64,000 bases of DNA from Neoaquamicrobium microcysteis (GCF_008180155.1 NZ_VSZS01000064.1:287675-351674), one strand, 5' to 3'. Positions 8,677-18,102 are shown, counted from the first letter of the stretch. The notes: a model not told the origin generated them from the sequence alone. A program made the numbers and translations.

Positions 8677-11364
8677 TCAATCCTTGCGGTCGCCATAGAC
8701 AGGCGGTCTCTTTTCCCGGAACGCTGTCAGGCCTTCCTCAAGGTCGGGGCCGTCGAGATGAAGCGCGAAGCGTTCGATCTCCGCATACATACGTCCCTGC
8801 CTCTCGACGTCTCGAGAGCCTGGCCGCGTGAGCCACCGCACATGAGCAAGCGCTTGCGGGCTGCAGCGGCAAATCTCCTGCGCGATCTCCACCGCCCTCG
8901 CCATGAGCCGGTCCTTCGGTACCGTCTCGTTGACGAGACCCCAGTCGCGCAGCGTTGCCGCATCGAGCAGGCTGGCCGTATTGAACAGCAGGGCCGCCCG
9001 CGACGTTCCGATCCGTTCCGGCAAGCGCACAGTCGCGCCGCCGGCCGGCACGATGCCGTATTTCGCATGGCCGTCGCCGAGCCTTGCCCCCTCGGCCGCG
9101 ACGATGATGTCGCAGGCGAGCAGCAGTTCCAGCCCGCCGGCGACGGCGACGCCGTTGACAGCGGCGATGACGGGAACCGGAAAATCCTCGATCATCTGGA
9201 TGACGCCGAGATTGTAGGCGAGCATGTCGATGAGGCGGCTTCCGCCTGCCTGCTGTGCCTGCTCGAACTCGACGAGGTCGCCGCCCGCGCAGAAGGCCTC
9301 GCCCGTGGCCGCAAGGATCAGCACCCGCAATGCCGGCAGGGCGGCTGCTTCCCTCAGCCGGCTTTCCAGCGCCTGCACCATGGCCTGCGAAAGCGCGTTG
9401 CGGCTTGCCGGCCGGTTCAGCGTGATCGTGGCAACGCCGCCTTCAACTGCCAGCAGAACACCTTCGTCGGCGTTTTCGCTGGCGGCCGCGCTCACGCGGT
9501 AGGTTTGCGGCAGCGGCTGCAAGGCTGCCTCCAGCGCCGCGATCTGTTGCGCGGTGGCGCCCGTTACCTCGACATCGACCAGCGTATGCTTCTGGGCGTC
9601 GAGCGAAACCGTCACCCGGGCCTTCGCAGCGCTGCCGGCAGCAATGCCAAGTTCGAGGCGAACCTTTTCCTCGATCGCCATGTCGCGAAGCGCCGGCTTG
9701 TAGATCTTGCCCACCGCCGTGACGGGCAGCGCGTCGATGACCAGGATGCTGCGAGGCCGGGCCGGCGGCTCGTGCACATGCGCCTCCAGATGCGCCTTCA
9801 GCGCCGCGAGGTCGATCTGCATCCCCGGCGCCGGCACGACGAACAGGGCGGGCACCTCGCCGGCATACTGGTCGGGCATGCCGACCGCCGCACTGATATG
9901 CACGCCGGCAAACTGGTTGGCCACGTCTTCGATTGCGGCCGGGTCGATATTGTGCCCGCTGCGCACGATCAGATCCTTTTCGCGCCCGGTCAGCACCAGC
10001 CGGCCGTCGCTGCGCAGGTAGCCCACGTCGCCCGTTGTAAGCCAGCCATCCGCATCAAGCGTGCCGATGTTGTGCGCCTGATCGACATAGCCCGGAAAGA
10101 CCTGTGGTCCTTTCACCTGAACCAACCCGCTTTCGCCCGGCTCGCAAAGCGTGTCGTCGTCGGTATCGAGGCGCACGATACGCGTCTGCGAAAACGGCGC
10201 GCGGAAGCCGACGCTGCCGGCCAGCGGCTCGCCCCGGCCGGGGTTGAAGGCGATGGCGGCAGCCGTCTCCGTCATGCCGTAGGTCTCGTAAAGCCTGATG
10301 CCGGTCGTCGCCTCGAAACGGCTGCCGACGGCTTTCGGCAGCACCGCGCCCCCCGTCAGGGCCATGCGGACTGATGATGCGTCGATGCCTTGATGCCATG
10401 TGTTGGTAAGCGCGGCGATCGAGGTCGGCACGCCGTTGATGACCGTGACGCCGAAATCCTCCACAAGTCTCCAGTAGTTTTCCACCACTGCGGGCGGGCG
10501 AAGCGCGTAGGGCGACGGCACGATCATGTGAGCGCCGGCCGCCAGCACCGACAGCCCCACCGTCATCGTCCCCCCGACATGGAAGAACGGGAAGCCGTTG
10601 ATGACGACATCGTTCTCGTCATAGCCGAAGACCTGGGCGAAGGAGAACGCGGCGTGGATCTGGTTTCCGGCGGTCAGCCGTACGAGCTTGGGCCGGCCAG
10701 TCGTTCCGCCGGTGTGAAACAGGGCACAGACCGCGTTCCGATCCTGCGACGGTTCGAAATCGAGCGCATCGGCAGGGGAGGGCGAAAGCGCATCGACCAG
10801 TCGCGTGAAACCGTCGGCATCTTCCATTGGATCGTCGCCGATCACCAGCACGCGTTGCAGGCTCGGCACATGGTCGAACACGCCCTGCGTCTTGTCCCAG
10901 CACATCTCGTCAAGCGACCGGGCCGGCACGATCAGGATCGTCGCCCCTTCGGCATCGAGCAGGTCGAAGATCGCCTCGCGGCTGAGCAGATAGTTGAGCG
11001 AGCTGGCGACGCCGGCAACCTGCGCGCCGAGCAGCAGAGCCGGCAGTTCCGGCAGCGTGGGCGACAGGAACGCCGCGACGCCCCTGCCCGGTGCGAGGCC
11101 AAGCCTGCGGAACATGTTGGCGGTGCGCGTGATCTCGCCCAGCAGTTCGCGATGGGTCAGTGAGATGCCGACATCTTCCGCGTCGGGTGAACGCAGGACG
11201 GTGAGCGCGGGGCGGTCGCCGCAGTGCTGCGCGGTGGCGGCAAACAGATCATGGAGGTTGCGCGCCGTGATCAGCTCGTCATAGGGCGTCGCCTCGATCG
11301 CGGCGATGTCATCGATGGTCTCGACGCGCCTGACCGGCTTCGTCGTCTTCAGGAGCCGCTTCAT
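8677..11364 (-). CDS. Fused acyl-CoA synthetase (AMP-binding) and crotonase-superfamily protein
   Basis: An 895-residue two-domain protein. Residues 35-570 form an adenylate-forming ligase: the P-loop-like FHTGGTTGRPK (216-226), YETYGMTET (359-367), TGDVGY and the C-terminal catalytic Lys region GKIYKP (552-557). After a linker, residues 635-895 are a crotonase fold with oxyanion-hole segments AFCAGGDL (690-697) and VAGGLELLLACD (741-752). The Glu aligned with rat crotonase Glu144 is present (E746), but the Glu164 position appears to be His766. The start at 11364 shares one base with the ATPase stop (TGATG). It would activate an acid to its CoA ester and then act on that ester. The reaction of the second half is uncertain. 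Confidence 0.92.
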   Translation of the reverse strand: MKRLLKTTKPVRRVETIDDIAAIEATPYDELITARNLHDLFAATAQHCGDRPALTVLRSPDAEDVGISLTHRELLGEITRTANMFRRLGLAPGRGVAAFLSPTLPELPALLLGAQVAGVASSLNYLLSREAIFDLLDAEGATILIVPARSLDEMCWDKTQGVFDHVPSLQRVLVIGDDPMEDADGFTRLVDALSPSPADALDFEPSQDRNAVCALFHTGGTTGRPKLVRLTAGNQIHAAFSFAQVFGYDENDVVINGFPFFHVGGTMTVGLSVLAAGAHMIVPSPYALRPPAVVENYWRLVEDFGVTVINGVPTSIAALTNTWHQGIDASSVRMALTGGAVLPKAVGSRFEATTGIRLYETYGMTETAAAIAFNPGRGEPLAGSVGFRAPFSQTRIVRLDTDDDTLCEPGESGLVQVKGPQVFPGYVDQAHNIGTLDADGWLTTGDVGYLRSDGRLVLTGREKDLIVRSGHNIDPAAIEDVANQFAGVHISAAVGMPDQYAGEVPALFVVPAPGMQIDLAALKAHLEAHVHEPPARPRSILVIDALPVTAVGKIYKPALRDMAIEEKVRLELGIAAGSAAKARVTVSLDAQKHTLVDVEVTGATAQQIAALEAALQPLPQTYRVSAAASENADEGVLLAVEGGVATITLNRPASRNALSQAMVQALESRLREAAALPALRVLILAATGEAFCAGGDLVEFEQAQQAGGSRLIDMLAYNLGVIQMIEDFPVPVIAAVNGVAVAGGLELLLACDIIVAAEGARLGDGHAKYGIVPAGGATVRLPERIGTSRAALLFNTASLLDAATLRDWGLVNETVPKDRLMARAVEIAQEICRCSPQALAHVRWLTRPGSRDVERQGRMYAEIERFALHLDGPDLEEGLTAFREKRPPVYGDRKD

Positions 11365-12860
11365 CAGTGGACAGCCGCATACATTATGGTTTCCTCGTCC
11401 GCGCGGTGGCCCTCGAACTCCTCCACGATGCGTCCCTGCCGGCAGACGAGGATGCGGTCCGAAAGCTGGAGGATTTCCGGCAGGTAGGACGAGATCACCA
11501 TCACCGCGATGCCCTCGTCGGCGAGCCGGTTGATGAGGTGGTGGATTTCGGCGATGGCGCCGACATCGACCCCGCGCGTCGGTTCGTCGAATATGACCAG
11601 CTTCGGCTTCTGCACGAGCGCCTTGGCCACCACGACCTTCTGCTGGTTGCCGCCGGAAAGCTCGATCACCCGCGCATCCGCGTTGATCGCCTTGACGTTC
11701 AGGGCGTCGATCCATTCCTTCGCGATGGCGCGCATCTCCTTCATGGAAACCGTGGTCGATTTCGTCCGGCCCGCCGCCATCGCACCCAGATGAATGTTCT
11801 CGGCGATCGACATCGTTTCGAAGAAGCCCTCGATCTTGCGGTCCTCGGTGACGTAGATGATGCCATCGCGCACCGCGGGCCGCGGCACCCGGTAGCGCAC
11901 CGGCCGCCCGTTGAGCCGCACCTGTCCGCCGTGGAAGAAGTCTCGCTTGAGAACGCCGGCCACCACCTTCGCCGCCTCCGTGCGGCCCGAGCCGATGAGG
12001 CCGAACACGCCGGTGATCTGGCCGGCGAAGACGGAGAACGATGTGTTGCGCACCATGTTGCCCATGGAAAGGTTCTGGACGCTGAGAACCTTCTCGCCGG
12101 CGCCGCGAACCTGCCGGTCCGTGTGGGAGCCGTAGAGTTCGCCGCTGAGCGTGCGGCCGACCATCGCGCGCACGATCTTCTCGCGGTCGAAGGCCGAGGT
12201 CGCGTCGGTGACGACGTGCTGGCCGTCGCGCATCACGGTGATGCGGTCGGCGATCTGCAATGCTTCCTCGAGCGCGTGGCTGATGAAGATGATCGACACG
12301 CCGCGCTGCTTCAGCCGGCTAACCAGCGAGAAGAACTGGTGCTTCTCCTCCGGCGTCAGCGTCGCGGTGGGCTCGTCGAAGATGATGACCTGCGCGTTGT
12401 GATGCACCGCGCGCGCGATCTCGACCATCTGCTTCTGGCCCGCACCGAGGGTCGCGACCATCGCCGTCGGGTCGACGTGGAAATTGAGGGACTGGAGGAA
12501 CTGCTGGCCGGCGATGTAGATGCCGCGCAGGCGGTGAAAGAGCTTGTCGTCTGTGAGATAGATGTTCTGCGCGACGGTGAGCGAGGGGACAAGGCTCGTC
12601 TCCTGATAGACCATGGCGATGCCGCGCCCGAGCGCATCGGAGGGCGAGCCCAGTTCTACCTTCTGCCCGTCTACCCAGAGCTCGCCGGAGGTCGGATGGA
12701 CGACGCCGGCGATCATCTTGGTCAGCGTGGACTTGCCTGCGCCGTTCTCGCCCAGAAGGGCGTGCACCTCGCCGCGATGCAGCGCGAAGCTGACATCCTG
12801 CACCGCTGGAACGCCGCGATATTCCTTGGTAGCGTTCCTGAGTTCGACGATGGCGTTCAT
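11364..12860 (-). CDS. Ribose-type (CUT2) ABC transporter ATPase, tandem NBD
   Basis: A 498-residue RbsA/MglA-like protein with two nucleotide-binding domains. The first has Walker A GENGAGKS and Walker B VIIFDEP. The second has the degenerate Walker A usual for this family (GLIGSGRT), an intact signature LSGGNQQKVVVAKAL and Walker B LVIFDEP. It energises the two permeases encoded upstream in the operon. It overlaps the preceding propeller gene (ATGA) and the following fusion gene by one base. Confidence 0.95.
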   Translation of the reverse strand: MNAIVELRNATKEYRGVPAVQDVSFALHRGEVHALLGENGAGKSTLTKMIAGVVHPTSGELWVDGQKVELGSPSDALGRGIAMVYQETSLVPSLTVAQNIYLTDDKLFHRLRGIYIAGQQFLQSLNFHVDPTAMVATLGAGQKQMVEIARAVHHNAQVIIFDEPTATLTPEEKHQFFSLVSRLKQRGVSIIFISHALEEALQIADRITVMRDGQHVVTDATSAFDREKIVRAMVGRTLSGELYGSHTDRQVRGAGEKVLSVQNLSMGNMVRNTSFSVFAGQITGVFGLIGSGRTEAAKVVAGVLKRDFFHGGQVRLNGRPVRYRVPRPAVRDGIIYVTEDRKIEGFFETMSIAENIHLGAMAAGRTKSTTVSMKEMRAIAKEWIDALNVKAINADARVIELSGGNQQKVVVAKALVQKPKLVIFDEPTRGVDVGAIAEIHHLINRLADEGIAVMVISSYLPEILQLSDRILVCRQGRIVEEFEGHRADEETIMYAAVH

Positions 12861-13927
12861 GCGGCTTCTCCCATCGCGTGGAGGGCCACGACGACGCCGT
12901 CACCACGCGATGCCGCGAAAACATGCCCGTCGTGCTCGATGACGCTGGTGATGCCGTGCGTGGCTCCGTCGGCCCGGCTGTGGAGGCTCGATTGCGGGCG
13001 CAAGCCCTCGTCGAACCGCACGCACAGCCCGGCCGACATGGTCGGGGCCCAAGGTTTCAACAAGCCCAGATGCTTCACGCCGCCGCCTTGCAGCGGTTCG
13101 TAGAAGCTGCGGCCGGAACGCAGGGTAGGGGCGACCCAGAACGGCTGGGGAACCTCGGCCAGCATGCGCCGGCGATAGGCGGGCTCGCGCAGCACGAACT
13201 CGACAAGCTGGCTGCGCGGCGCAAAGCCCGCGAGCCAGTATCCGCCGGCTGTAGCCGATATCCTGCCGGGATAGGCCGGAAGGTCGGCGGCCAGCACTTC
13301 GGCCGGCCCGCCGTCGACCGGAAGTCCCAGCAGGCGATGCCGCCAGGCTTCCGACGCGATGAGACGGTCGCCCGCGAGCGCGAGGCCGGCCGGCCAGGCA
13401 AGCCCGTCGGCAAGCGTGCTGCCTTCCCCGCTCTCCAGATCGATGTGCCGGACGCTGCCGGATGCGTTGCGTTCCATCAGGTCGCGCTGCCAGTCATCGG
13501 CACCGTTGGTCGCCGACCCGCTGGCGACGTAGAGCCGCCCGCCGCCGGCAACCATCGCCGTGATGCAGGCCAAGCCCGGATCGTAGCGCCTTCCGTCGAA
13601 CGCACCGCCGAATATGACGATCTCGCCGGTCGCGAGCGCGGCAGCGAGGCCGCCTTCAACGGCGGCCATGGCGGTGATGGGCGCGCCGCATCCATATGTC
13701 GCCTCCCATTGCTTAGCCGGCGAAAGGCGATGAATATGATCGCCCGCCGAAGCGTGAACCAGGCCGGCTGAAACGGCGATGCAGTCGACATTTTCGAGCG
13801 GCAGTTTCGTGCCGGCTTCGTCCAGCCTGCGGTTGGGCCGCATGGCACCGTCCAGCGCCGGCACGGTCACGGCCGCCTCGCCGCGCCCCAGCAGATTGTC
13901 CAGCGTACGCGCGAGCGCTGCGATCAT
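12857..13927 (-). CDS. SMP-30/gluconolactonase/strictosidine-synthase-like beta-propeller protein
   Basis: A 356-residue protein without signal peptide. Repeating blade-like segments end in short Gly-rich turns (for example DGLAWPAGLALAGDRLIASEA and LPAYPGRISATAGGYW). The latter corresponds to the LPGYPDNINRASDGTYW segment in the permease-fused propeller encoded just upstream, so the two propellers look like paralogues. The family includes lactonases and strictosidine-synthase-like hydrolases. The start at 13927 overlaps the preceding stop (ATGA); an open extension beyond it is a shadow. It probably acts in the cytoplasm on the transported compound. The reaction is unknown. Confidence 0.82.
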   Translation of the reverse strand: MIAALARTLDNLLGRGEAAVTVPALDGAMRPNRRLDEAGTKLPLENVDCIAVSAGLVHASAGDHIHRLSPAKQWEATYGCGAPITAMAAVEGGLAAALATGEIVIFGGAFDGRRYDPGLACITAMVAGGGRLYVASGSATNGADDWQRDLMERNASGSVRHIDLESGEGSTLADGLAWPAGLALAGDRLIASEAWRHRLLGLPVDGGPAEVLAADLPAYPGRISATAGGYWLAGFAPRSQLVEFVLREPAYRRRMLAEVPQPFWVAPTLRSGRSFYEPLQGGGVKHLGLLKPWAPTMSAGLCVRFDEGLRPQSSLHSRADGATHGITSVIEHDGHVFAASRGDGVVVALHAMGEAA

Positions 13928-16038
13928 GTCCGCCCCCAATAGGATGTCTGGCCGGTCCAGCTCTCGTCCATGCCGTCCAGCTTCAGTTTTCCGATGCGGT
14001 TGTTGAAGATGCCGCCGATGTAGAGGTGGCCCTTGTGCTCTCGCATCGAGGTTATCATCGGGTGGTTCTCGCCACCGAAATCCCACAGCGTCTCTATGAT
14101 GCGGCCGTTCTCGTCGAAGCGGATGACGCAGCCGGTATTGATGTTGGGATAGAGCCATTCGTCGGGCGCGATGCGGCGCGCCATGCGCTTGCGGAAGCCC
14201 GGCATCTTCATCGCCAGATCGACCGAGGGCGTGCGCATGCCAACCAGTGCGACCCAGTACGTACCGTCGGATGCGCGGTTGATGTTGTCCGGGTAGCCGG
14301 GCAGATCGGAGATGACCGGCTCCACCGTTCCCTTCTTCGGCCCGTCGAACCAGTAGCGGCTGATGCGGCAGCCCCAAGTCTCGGCGAACAGGAACGACTG
14401 CCCGTCATGGGTCATGCAGATGCCATTCGGGAAGACGAGGTTCTTCAGCACCGTGCGGGTAGAACCCGTGTTCGGATCGAAGCACACGATACGTCCGTTG
14501 CCGCGCGATTCCAGGCAGTCCACCGGCCAATCGTGCATCTCGTAGCGGATCGTCGCTTCGCTGAAGAAGACGCGGCCGTCGAGCGCGATGTCGAGATCGT
14601 CCGCCAGCCGCAGGCGCGAATCGTCGATGATGGAGAGCCACGAGCGGTTGGTCTCGTCGGTCAGCCGCTCGATCCGGCGGTCCATCGTCACGCGATAGAG
14701 GCCCATGCCGCCGATGCACACCAGCAGCGAACCATCCTTGGCGAACGCCATGCCGAGCGGACGTCCGCCGGTATGGGCGAAAACTTCCTGCCTTTTGTAG
14801 TCGGGCGCGAAGAACCGGACGATGTCGCCGGTGCGGTCGCCGACATAGATATTGTCGTCGTCGTCGAGGATGACGTCCTCCGGGCCGTCGATCCGGCCAA
14901 GGCCGATCAGCTCGACCGGGCGCAGCCGGTCATTCAGGGCATAGGGCGAGGCGCCGCTCGTCGGCGGTGCCGGAGGCAGGTCGGCATAGGTGGGCGAGAC
15001 GTATACCTTTGACAGGACCTTGTGGCGGTTCTTGAGCCACCGCACGTCGATGGCCACGGCCGCCAGAAGCACGATGCCGAGAAGCAGCGAGTTCGCACCG
15101 CTGGTGACCCCGAGCCGGACGAGGCTGTTGACGATAATCATCACCGTGATGGAGCCGATCACCGCCTTCGCCGCCGAGCCGCGTCCGCCACCGAGGCTGT
15201 TGCCGCCCAGCACGGCTGCCGTCAGCGCGGCGATCTCCAGACCGATGCCGGTATCGGCCCCGGCGCCGCCGAGGCGCGAGGCGAACAGGACGCCCGCGAG
15301 CGACGCGAGGATGCCGGACACGACATAGGTCGAGCAGATGACGCGGCGGACGGGGATGCCGACATTGTGCGCCGAGCGGCGCGAGCCGCCGACGGCCAGT
15401 ATGTGCCAGCCCGCGCGGCTGCGGCTGAGGACCAGATGGATGATGACGGCGATCGTCACGATCACGACGACGCTGAACGGCGCGCCCAGCAGGAAGCCCT
15501 CGCCGAAGAAATACCAGAGATCGGAATCGGGAAAGGCGGCCGCAATGGAAACCGAATATTTCAGCAGCAGCATGTCGACGATGGCGCGCACGATGATGAG
15601 GGTGACGAGCGTCGTCAGGAAGGCGCGCAGCCGCAGATACCCCACGAGAAGGCCGTTGACGAGGCCTACGGCCGCGCCACACATGACGGTCGTGGCGACC
15701 ACGGCCGGCACCGACCATTCCGCGACGCTGATGAGCGCCAACGCAACGATGTTGCCGAGCGCGAAGGTGGATCCGACGGACAGGTCGATGCCGCCCGCGA
15801 CCATGACGATCATCAGCGCGATGACGATCAGCCCGAACTCGCCCCATTGCCGCGCCAGGTTGGTCACGCTGGCGGAACCGAAGAAGTCGGGTATCAGCGA
15901 TCCGAAGACGGCCAGCACCGCCAGCAGGATGAGCATCGGGATGGCGTTGTCGACCCAGCGCTTGGTGAGGATTTCACCGACGAGGTGGTCGGGCACGGCG
16001 CGGTAGCGCCACCGTGTCATCGTGTCTGACAGGCTCAT
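13924..16038 (-). CDS. Ribose-type ABC permease fused to C-terminal SMP-30/strictosidine-synthase-like propeller
   Basis: A 704-residue fusion. Residues 30-335 are a CUT2 permease (RbsC/MglC type) with about 8-10 TM helices and the family motif AGGIDLSVGS (81-90). A Pro-rich linker (SPTYADLPPAPPTSG, about 348-362) leads to residues 375-704, a soluble propeller with GPEDVILDDDDNIYVGDR, FPNGICMTHDG and LPGYPDNINRASDGTYW repeats. RbsC-type permeases usually leave the C-terminus in the cytoplasm, so the propeller would sit at the inner mouth of the channel; this is inference. The start lies 68 bp after the binding-protein gene, beyond a strong stem-loop. No clear Shine-Dalgarno is seen. Confidence 0.92.
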   Translation of the reverse strand: MSLSDTMTRWRYRAVPDHLVGEILTKRWVDNAIPMLILLAVLAVFGSLIPDFFGSASVTNLARQWGEFGLIVIALMIVMVAGGIDLSVGSTFALGNIVALALISVAEWSVPAVVATTVMCGAAVGLVNGLLVGYLRLRAFLTTLVTLIIVRAIVDMLLLKYSVSIAAAFPDSDLWYFFGEGFLLGAPFSVVVIVTIAVIIHLVLSRSRAGWHILAVGGSRRSAHNVGIPVRRVICSTYVVSGILASLAGVLFASRLGGAGADTGIGLEIAALTAAVLGGNSLGGGRGSAAKAVIGSITVMIIVNSLVRLGVTSGANSLLLGIVLLAAVAIDVRWLKNRHKVLSKVYVSPTYADLPPAPPTSGASPYALNDRLRPVELIGLGRIDGPEDVILDDDDNIYVGDRTGDIVRFFAPDYKRQEVFAHTGGRPLGMAFAKDGSLLVCIGGMGLYRVTMDRRIERLTDETNRSWLSIIDDSRLRLADDLDIALDGRVFFSEATIRYEMHDWPVDCLESRGNGRIVCFDPNTGSTRTVLKNLVFPNGICMTHDGQSFLFAETWGCRISRYWFDGPKKGTVEPVISDLPGYPDNINRASDGTYWVALVGMRTPSVDLAMKMPGFRKRMARRIAPDEWLYPNINTGCVIRFDENGRIIETLWDFGGENHPMITSMREHKGHLYIGGIFNNRIGKLKLDGMDESWTGQTSYWGRT

Positions 16039-16067
16039 GAGGATTCGCTCTATTCAATGGAACGGGA

Positions 16068-16094
16068 GGCATGGGCGGACCGGCCGCCCATGCC
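16068..16094 (-). terminator. Intercistronic stem-loop after the binding-protein gene
   Basis: Perfect 11-bp inverted repeat, GGCATGGGCGG (16068-16078) and CCGCCCATGCC (16084-16094), with a 5-nt loop. There is no T-run. It lies just downstream of the binding-protein stop and before the next operon gene. This is the usual place for an mRNA-stabilising or attenuating hairpin that keeps binding protein in excess over the membrane subunits. Confidence 0.7.
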
Positions 16095-16106
16095 CCGCAC
16101 GACAGG

Positions 16107-17102
16107 TCAGTTGAGACCGGGCAAGGACCAGCACGAGGCTGGCGTCATGTTGTCCTTCGTCACGAAGTCGAGCGGCGTGAACAGCGTGGTCTTGGTCGTG
16201 CCGGCCGGCTGCCCCTGCTGGATGAGGTGCTTGATCATCGTCGCCATATCACGCGCCTGGCCCGGCACGTGGTAGACGACGACCTCCGAATAGGTGCCGT
16301 TGGCCAGCCCGTCACAGGCCATCTGGTTGCCGCCGCCCTGCGTGAGCAGGTAGACGTCCTTGCCCGATTCCTTGATGGCCGCGGCGGTGCCCACGTCCAT
16401 CACGTCCCAGAAGCCGGTGATCGCGCACAGGTCCGGATGCTGCTGGATCACGGTCGCGGCGATGTTCTTCGCCTTGGTGCCGTCCCAGTCGGCGGCCTGG
16501 TTCGATACGATCTGGATGTCGTCGTGCTGCGACAGCACGTTCTGGATGCCCTGCATTTGGTAGACGCTGGCGGCGGCCGTCAGCACGCCCTGGGTGATGG
16601 CCACCTTGCCGCTGCCGCCATTGGCCGGCGAGCAGACCTCGACCAGCCGTTCGCCAATCCGCTGCCCCATGCCGACATAGTCGGCCCCGATGAAGGCGTC
16701 GGTCGAATAGCTCGACCGCATGTTCACCTGCACGACGTAGATGCCGGCTTCCTCGGCCCGGCGCAGGAGGCGGGCATAGGACTGGACGTCGGGATTATGG
16801 ACGACGATGACGTCGGGCTTTTCCGAGATCAGCGAGGTGATCGCCTGAGCGCCCGCATCCGTGCTCCAGTTGGGATCGCGGATGTCGATCGTCATGCCCA
16901 GTGGTTCGAGCGCTTCCTTGAGGCCTGCGGCCCAGCCTTCGGTGAGGTCGAAGCCCATGGCCACGGGTATGTAGGCCACGCGCTTTCCCTCGAACGCGCT
17001 GTAGTAAGGTTCGCGCGTGGGGTCGTCGATGCCCTGAGCGAAGGCCGCTCCGGCGCAAAGGGTGACTGCCGTTGCCAGCAGGGTGGTCGTTATCAGTCGC
17101 AT
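16107..17102 (-). CDS. Ribose-type ABC transporter substrate-binding protein
   Basis: A 331-residue periplasmic binding protein of the type 1 (Peripla_BP_4) fold. A signal peptide (MRLITTTLLATAVTLCAGAAFA) is followed by VAYIPVAMGFDLTEGWAAG and a two-lobe pattern with SEKPDVIVVHNPD and QHPDLCAITGFWDVMDVG. The ATG at 17102 has GGGAGGAGC upstream; a longer frame lacks a ribosome site. It sits between the two permease genes of the operon. The ligand is unknown; sugar-type homology alone does not define it, since the operon encodes CoA-ligase and lactonase-like functions. Confidence 0.94.
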   Translation of the reverse strand: MRLITTTLLATAVTLCAGAAFAQGIDDPTREPYYSAFEGKRVAYIPVAMGFDLTEGWAAGLKEALEPLGMTIDIRDPNWSTDAGAQAITSLISEKPDVIVVHNPDVQSYARLLRRAEEAGIYVVQVNMRSSYSTDAFIGADYVGMGQRIGERLVEVCSPANGGSGKVAITQGVLTAAASVYQMQGIQNVLSQHDDIQIVSNQAADWDGTKAKNIAATVIQQHPDLCAITGFWDVMDVGTAAAIKESGKDVYLLTQGGGNQMACDGLANGTYSEVVVYHVPGQARDMATMIKHLIQQGQPAGTTKTTLFTPLDFVTKDNMTPASCWSLPGLN

Positions 17103-17127
17103 GTTGCTCCTCCCATTGAGAACAAGG

Positions 17128-18102
17128 CTAGATGTCCCCTTGCTGAGCGGTCTGCTCGTCACGGGGGTTGACGATCGTGTCGATCACGATTGCGGTGAGA
17201 AGGATGATGCCCTTGATGACGTTCTGGACGGTGTACTGGATGTCCATGATCGTCATGCCGTTCAGCAGCACGCCGATGAGCAGCGTACCGACGATGACGT
17301 TGCGTATGCCGCCCTTGCCGCCCGACAGGCCGATGCCGCCCAGCACCACGACGAGGATCACGTCGTAGACGTAGGTCGAGATCGCGACGCGCGTGTTCAT
17401 GCTGGCGACCGAGGCGGCCGTGACCATGCCGGCCATGAAGCCGATGAGCGACGACAGAACGTACTGCATCACGATGACCGGACGCGCGGGTATGCCGGTG
17501 ATGCGCGCGGCCAGAAGGTTGTCGCCCACCGCACGCAGATAGTGACCAGCCCTCGTGTAGCGGAGGAACAGGTAGCCCATCAGGCACACGCCGGCGAAGA
17601 CGAAGATGGGCACCGGCACGCCGTAGATGGTGCCCTGTCCGAGCCACAGCAGGTGGCGGGCCGCCTCCGGCATGTAGACGACATCGAGCCGCAGCAGGAA
17701 GTAGCGCCCGAACCCGTAGATCAGCGTCCCCATCGCCAGCGTGGCGAAGATGGCGGGGATTTCGACATAAGCGACAAGGCAGCCGGTGATCGTGCCCGTC
17801 ACGAGGCTGAAGGCGAGCCCCATAGCCACCGCCTGGTGCAGCGGCACGCCGTTGGCGACCAGTTGCAGGGTCCATGCGACCGAGACGGCCATCAGCGCCA
17901 CCAGCGAGAGGTCGATGCCCCGGCCGATGACCACCAGCCCCATCGCTACGCCCAGCATGCCAAGGATCGATACGCTGCGAACGAGATTGAGCAAATTGTT
18001 GGTCGTCAGGAAGCCCGGCAGCGCTATCGCGAAACCGATGCACAAAAGGACGGCCAGACCGAAGACGATCTGCTCCTGACTGAGATGCCCAAGAGCCCGC
18101 AT
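17128..18102 (-). CDS. Ribose-type (CUT2) ABC transporter permease
   Basis: A 324-residue polytopic membrane protein of the RbsC family with GRGIDLSLVALMA (family motif near residue 63) and ARITGIPARPVIVMQYVLSS in the cytoplasmic-loop region. It is the first gene of the minus-strand operon. Its ATG has GGGAGG 6 nt upstream. A second permease (fused to a propeller) is encoded two genes later, so the channel is probably a heterodimer of the two. Confidence 0.94.
   Translation of the reverse strand: MRALGHLSQEQIVFGLAVLLCIGFAIALPGFLTTNNLLNLVRSVSILGMLGVAMGLVVIGRGIDLSLVALMAVSVAWTLQLVANGVPLHQAVAMGLAFSLVTGTITGCLVAYVEIPAIFATLAMGTLIYGFGRYFLLRLDVVYMPEAARHLLWLGQGTIYGVPVPIFVFAGVCLMGYLFLRYTRAGHYLRAVGDNLLAARITGIPARPVIVMQYVLSSLIGFMAGMVTAASVASMNTRVAISTYVYDVILVVVLGGIGLSGGKGGIRNVIVGTLLIGVLLNGMTIMDIQYTVQNVIKGIILLTAIVIDTIVNPRDEQTAQQGDI

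Noticed and set aside
8758..10374. 538-codon plus-strand frame opposite the ligase-crotonase fusion
   Set aside because: Antisense shadow with low-complexity Arg/Asp/His composition.
11367..13103. 578-codon plus-strand frame opposite the CUT2 ATPase
   Set aside because: Antisense shadow; the minus-strand protein has all ABC motifs.
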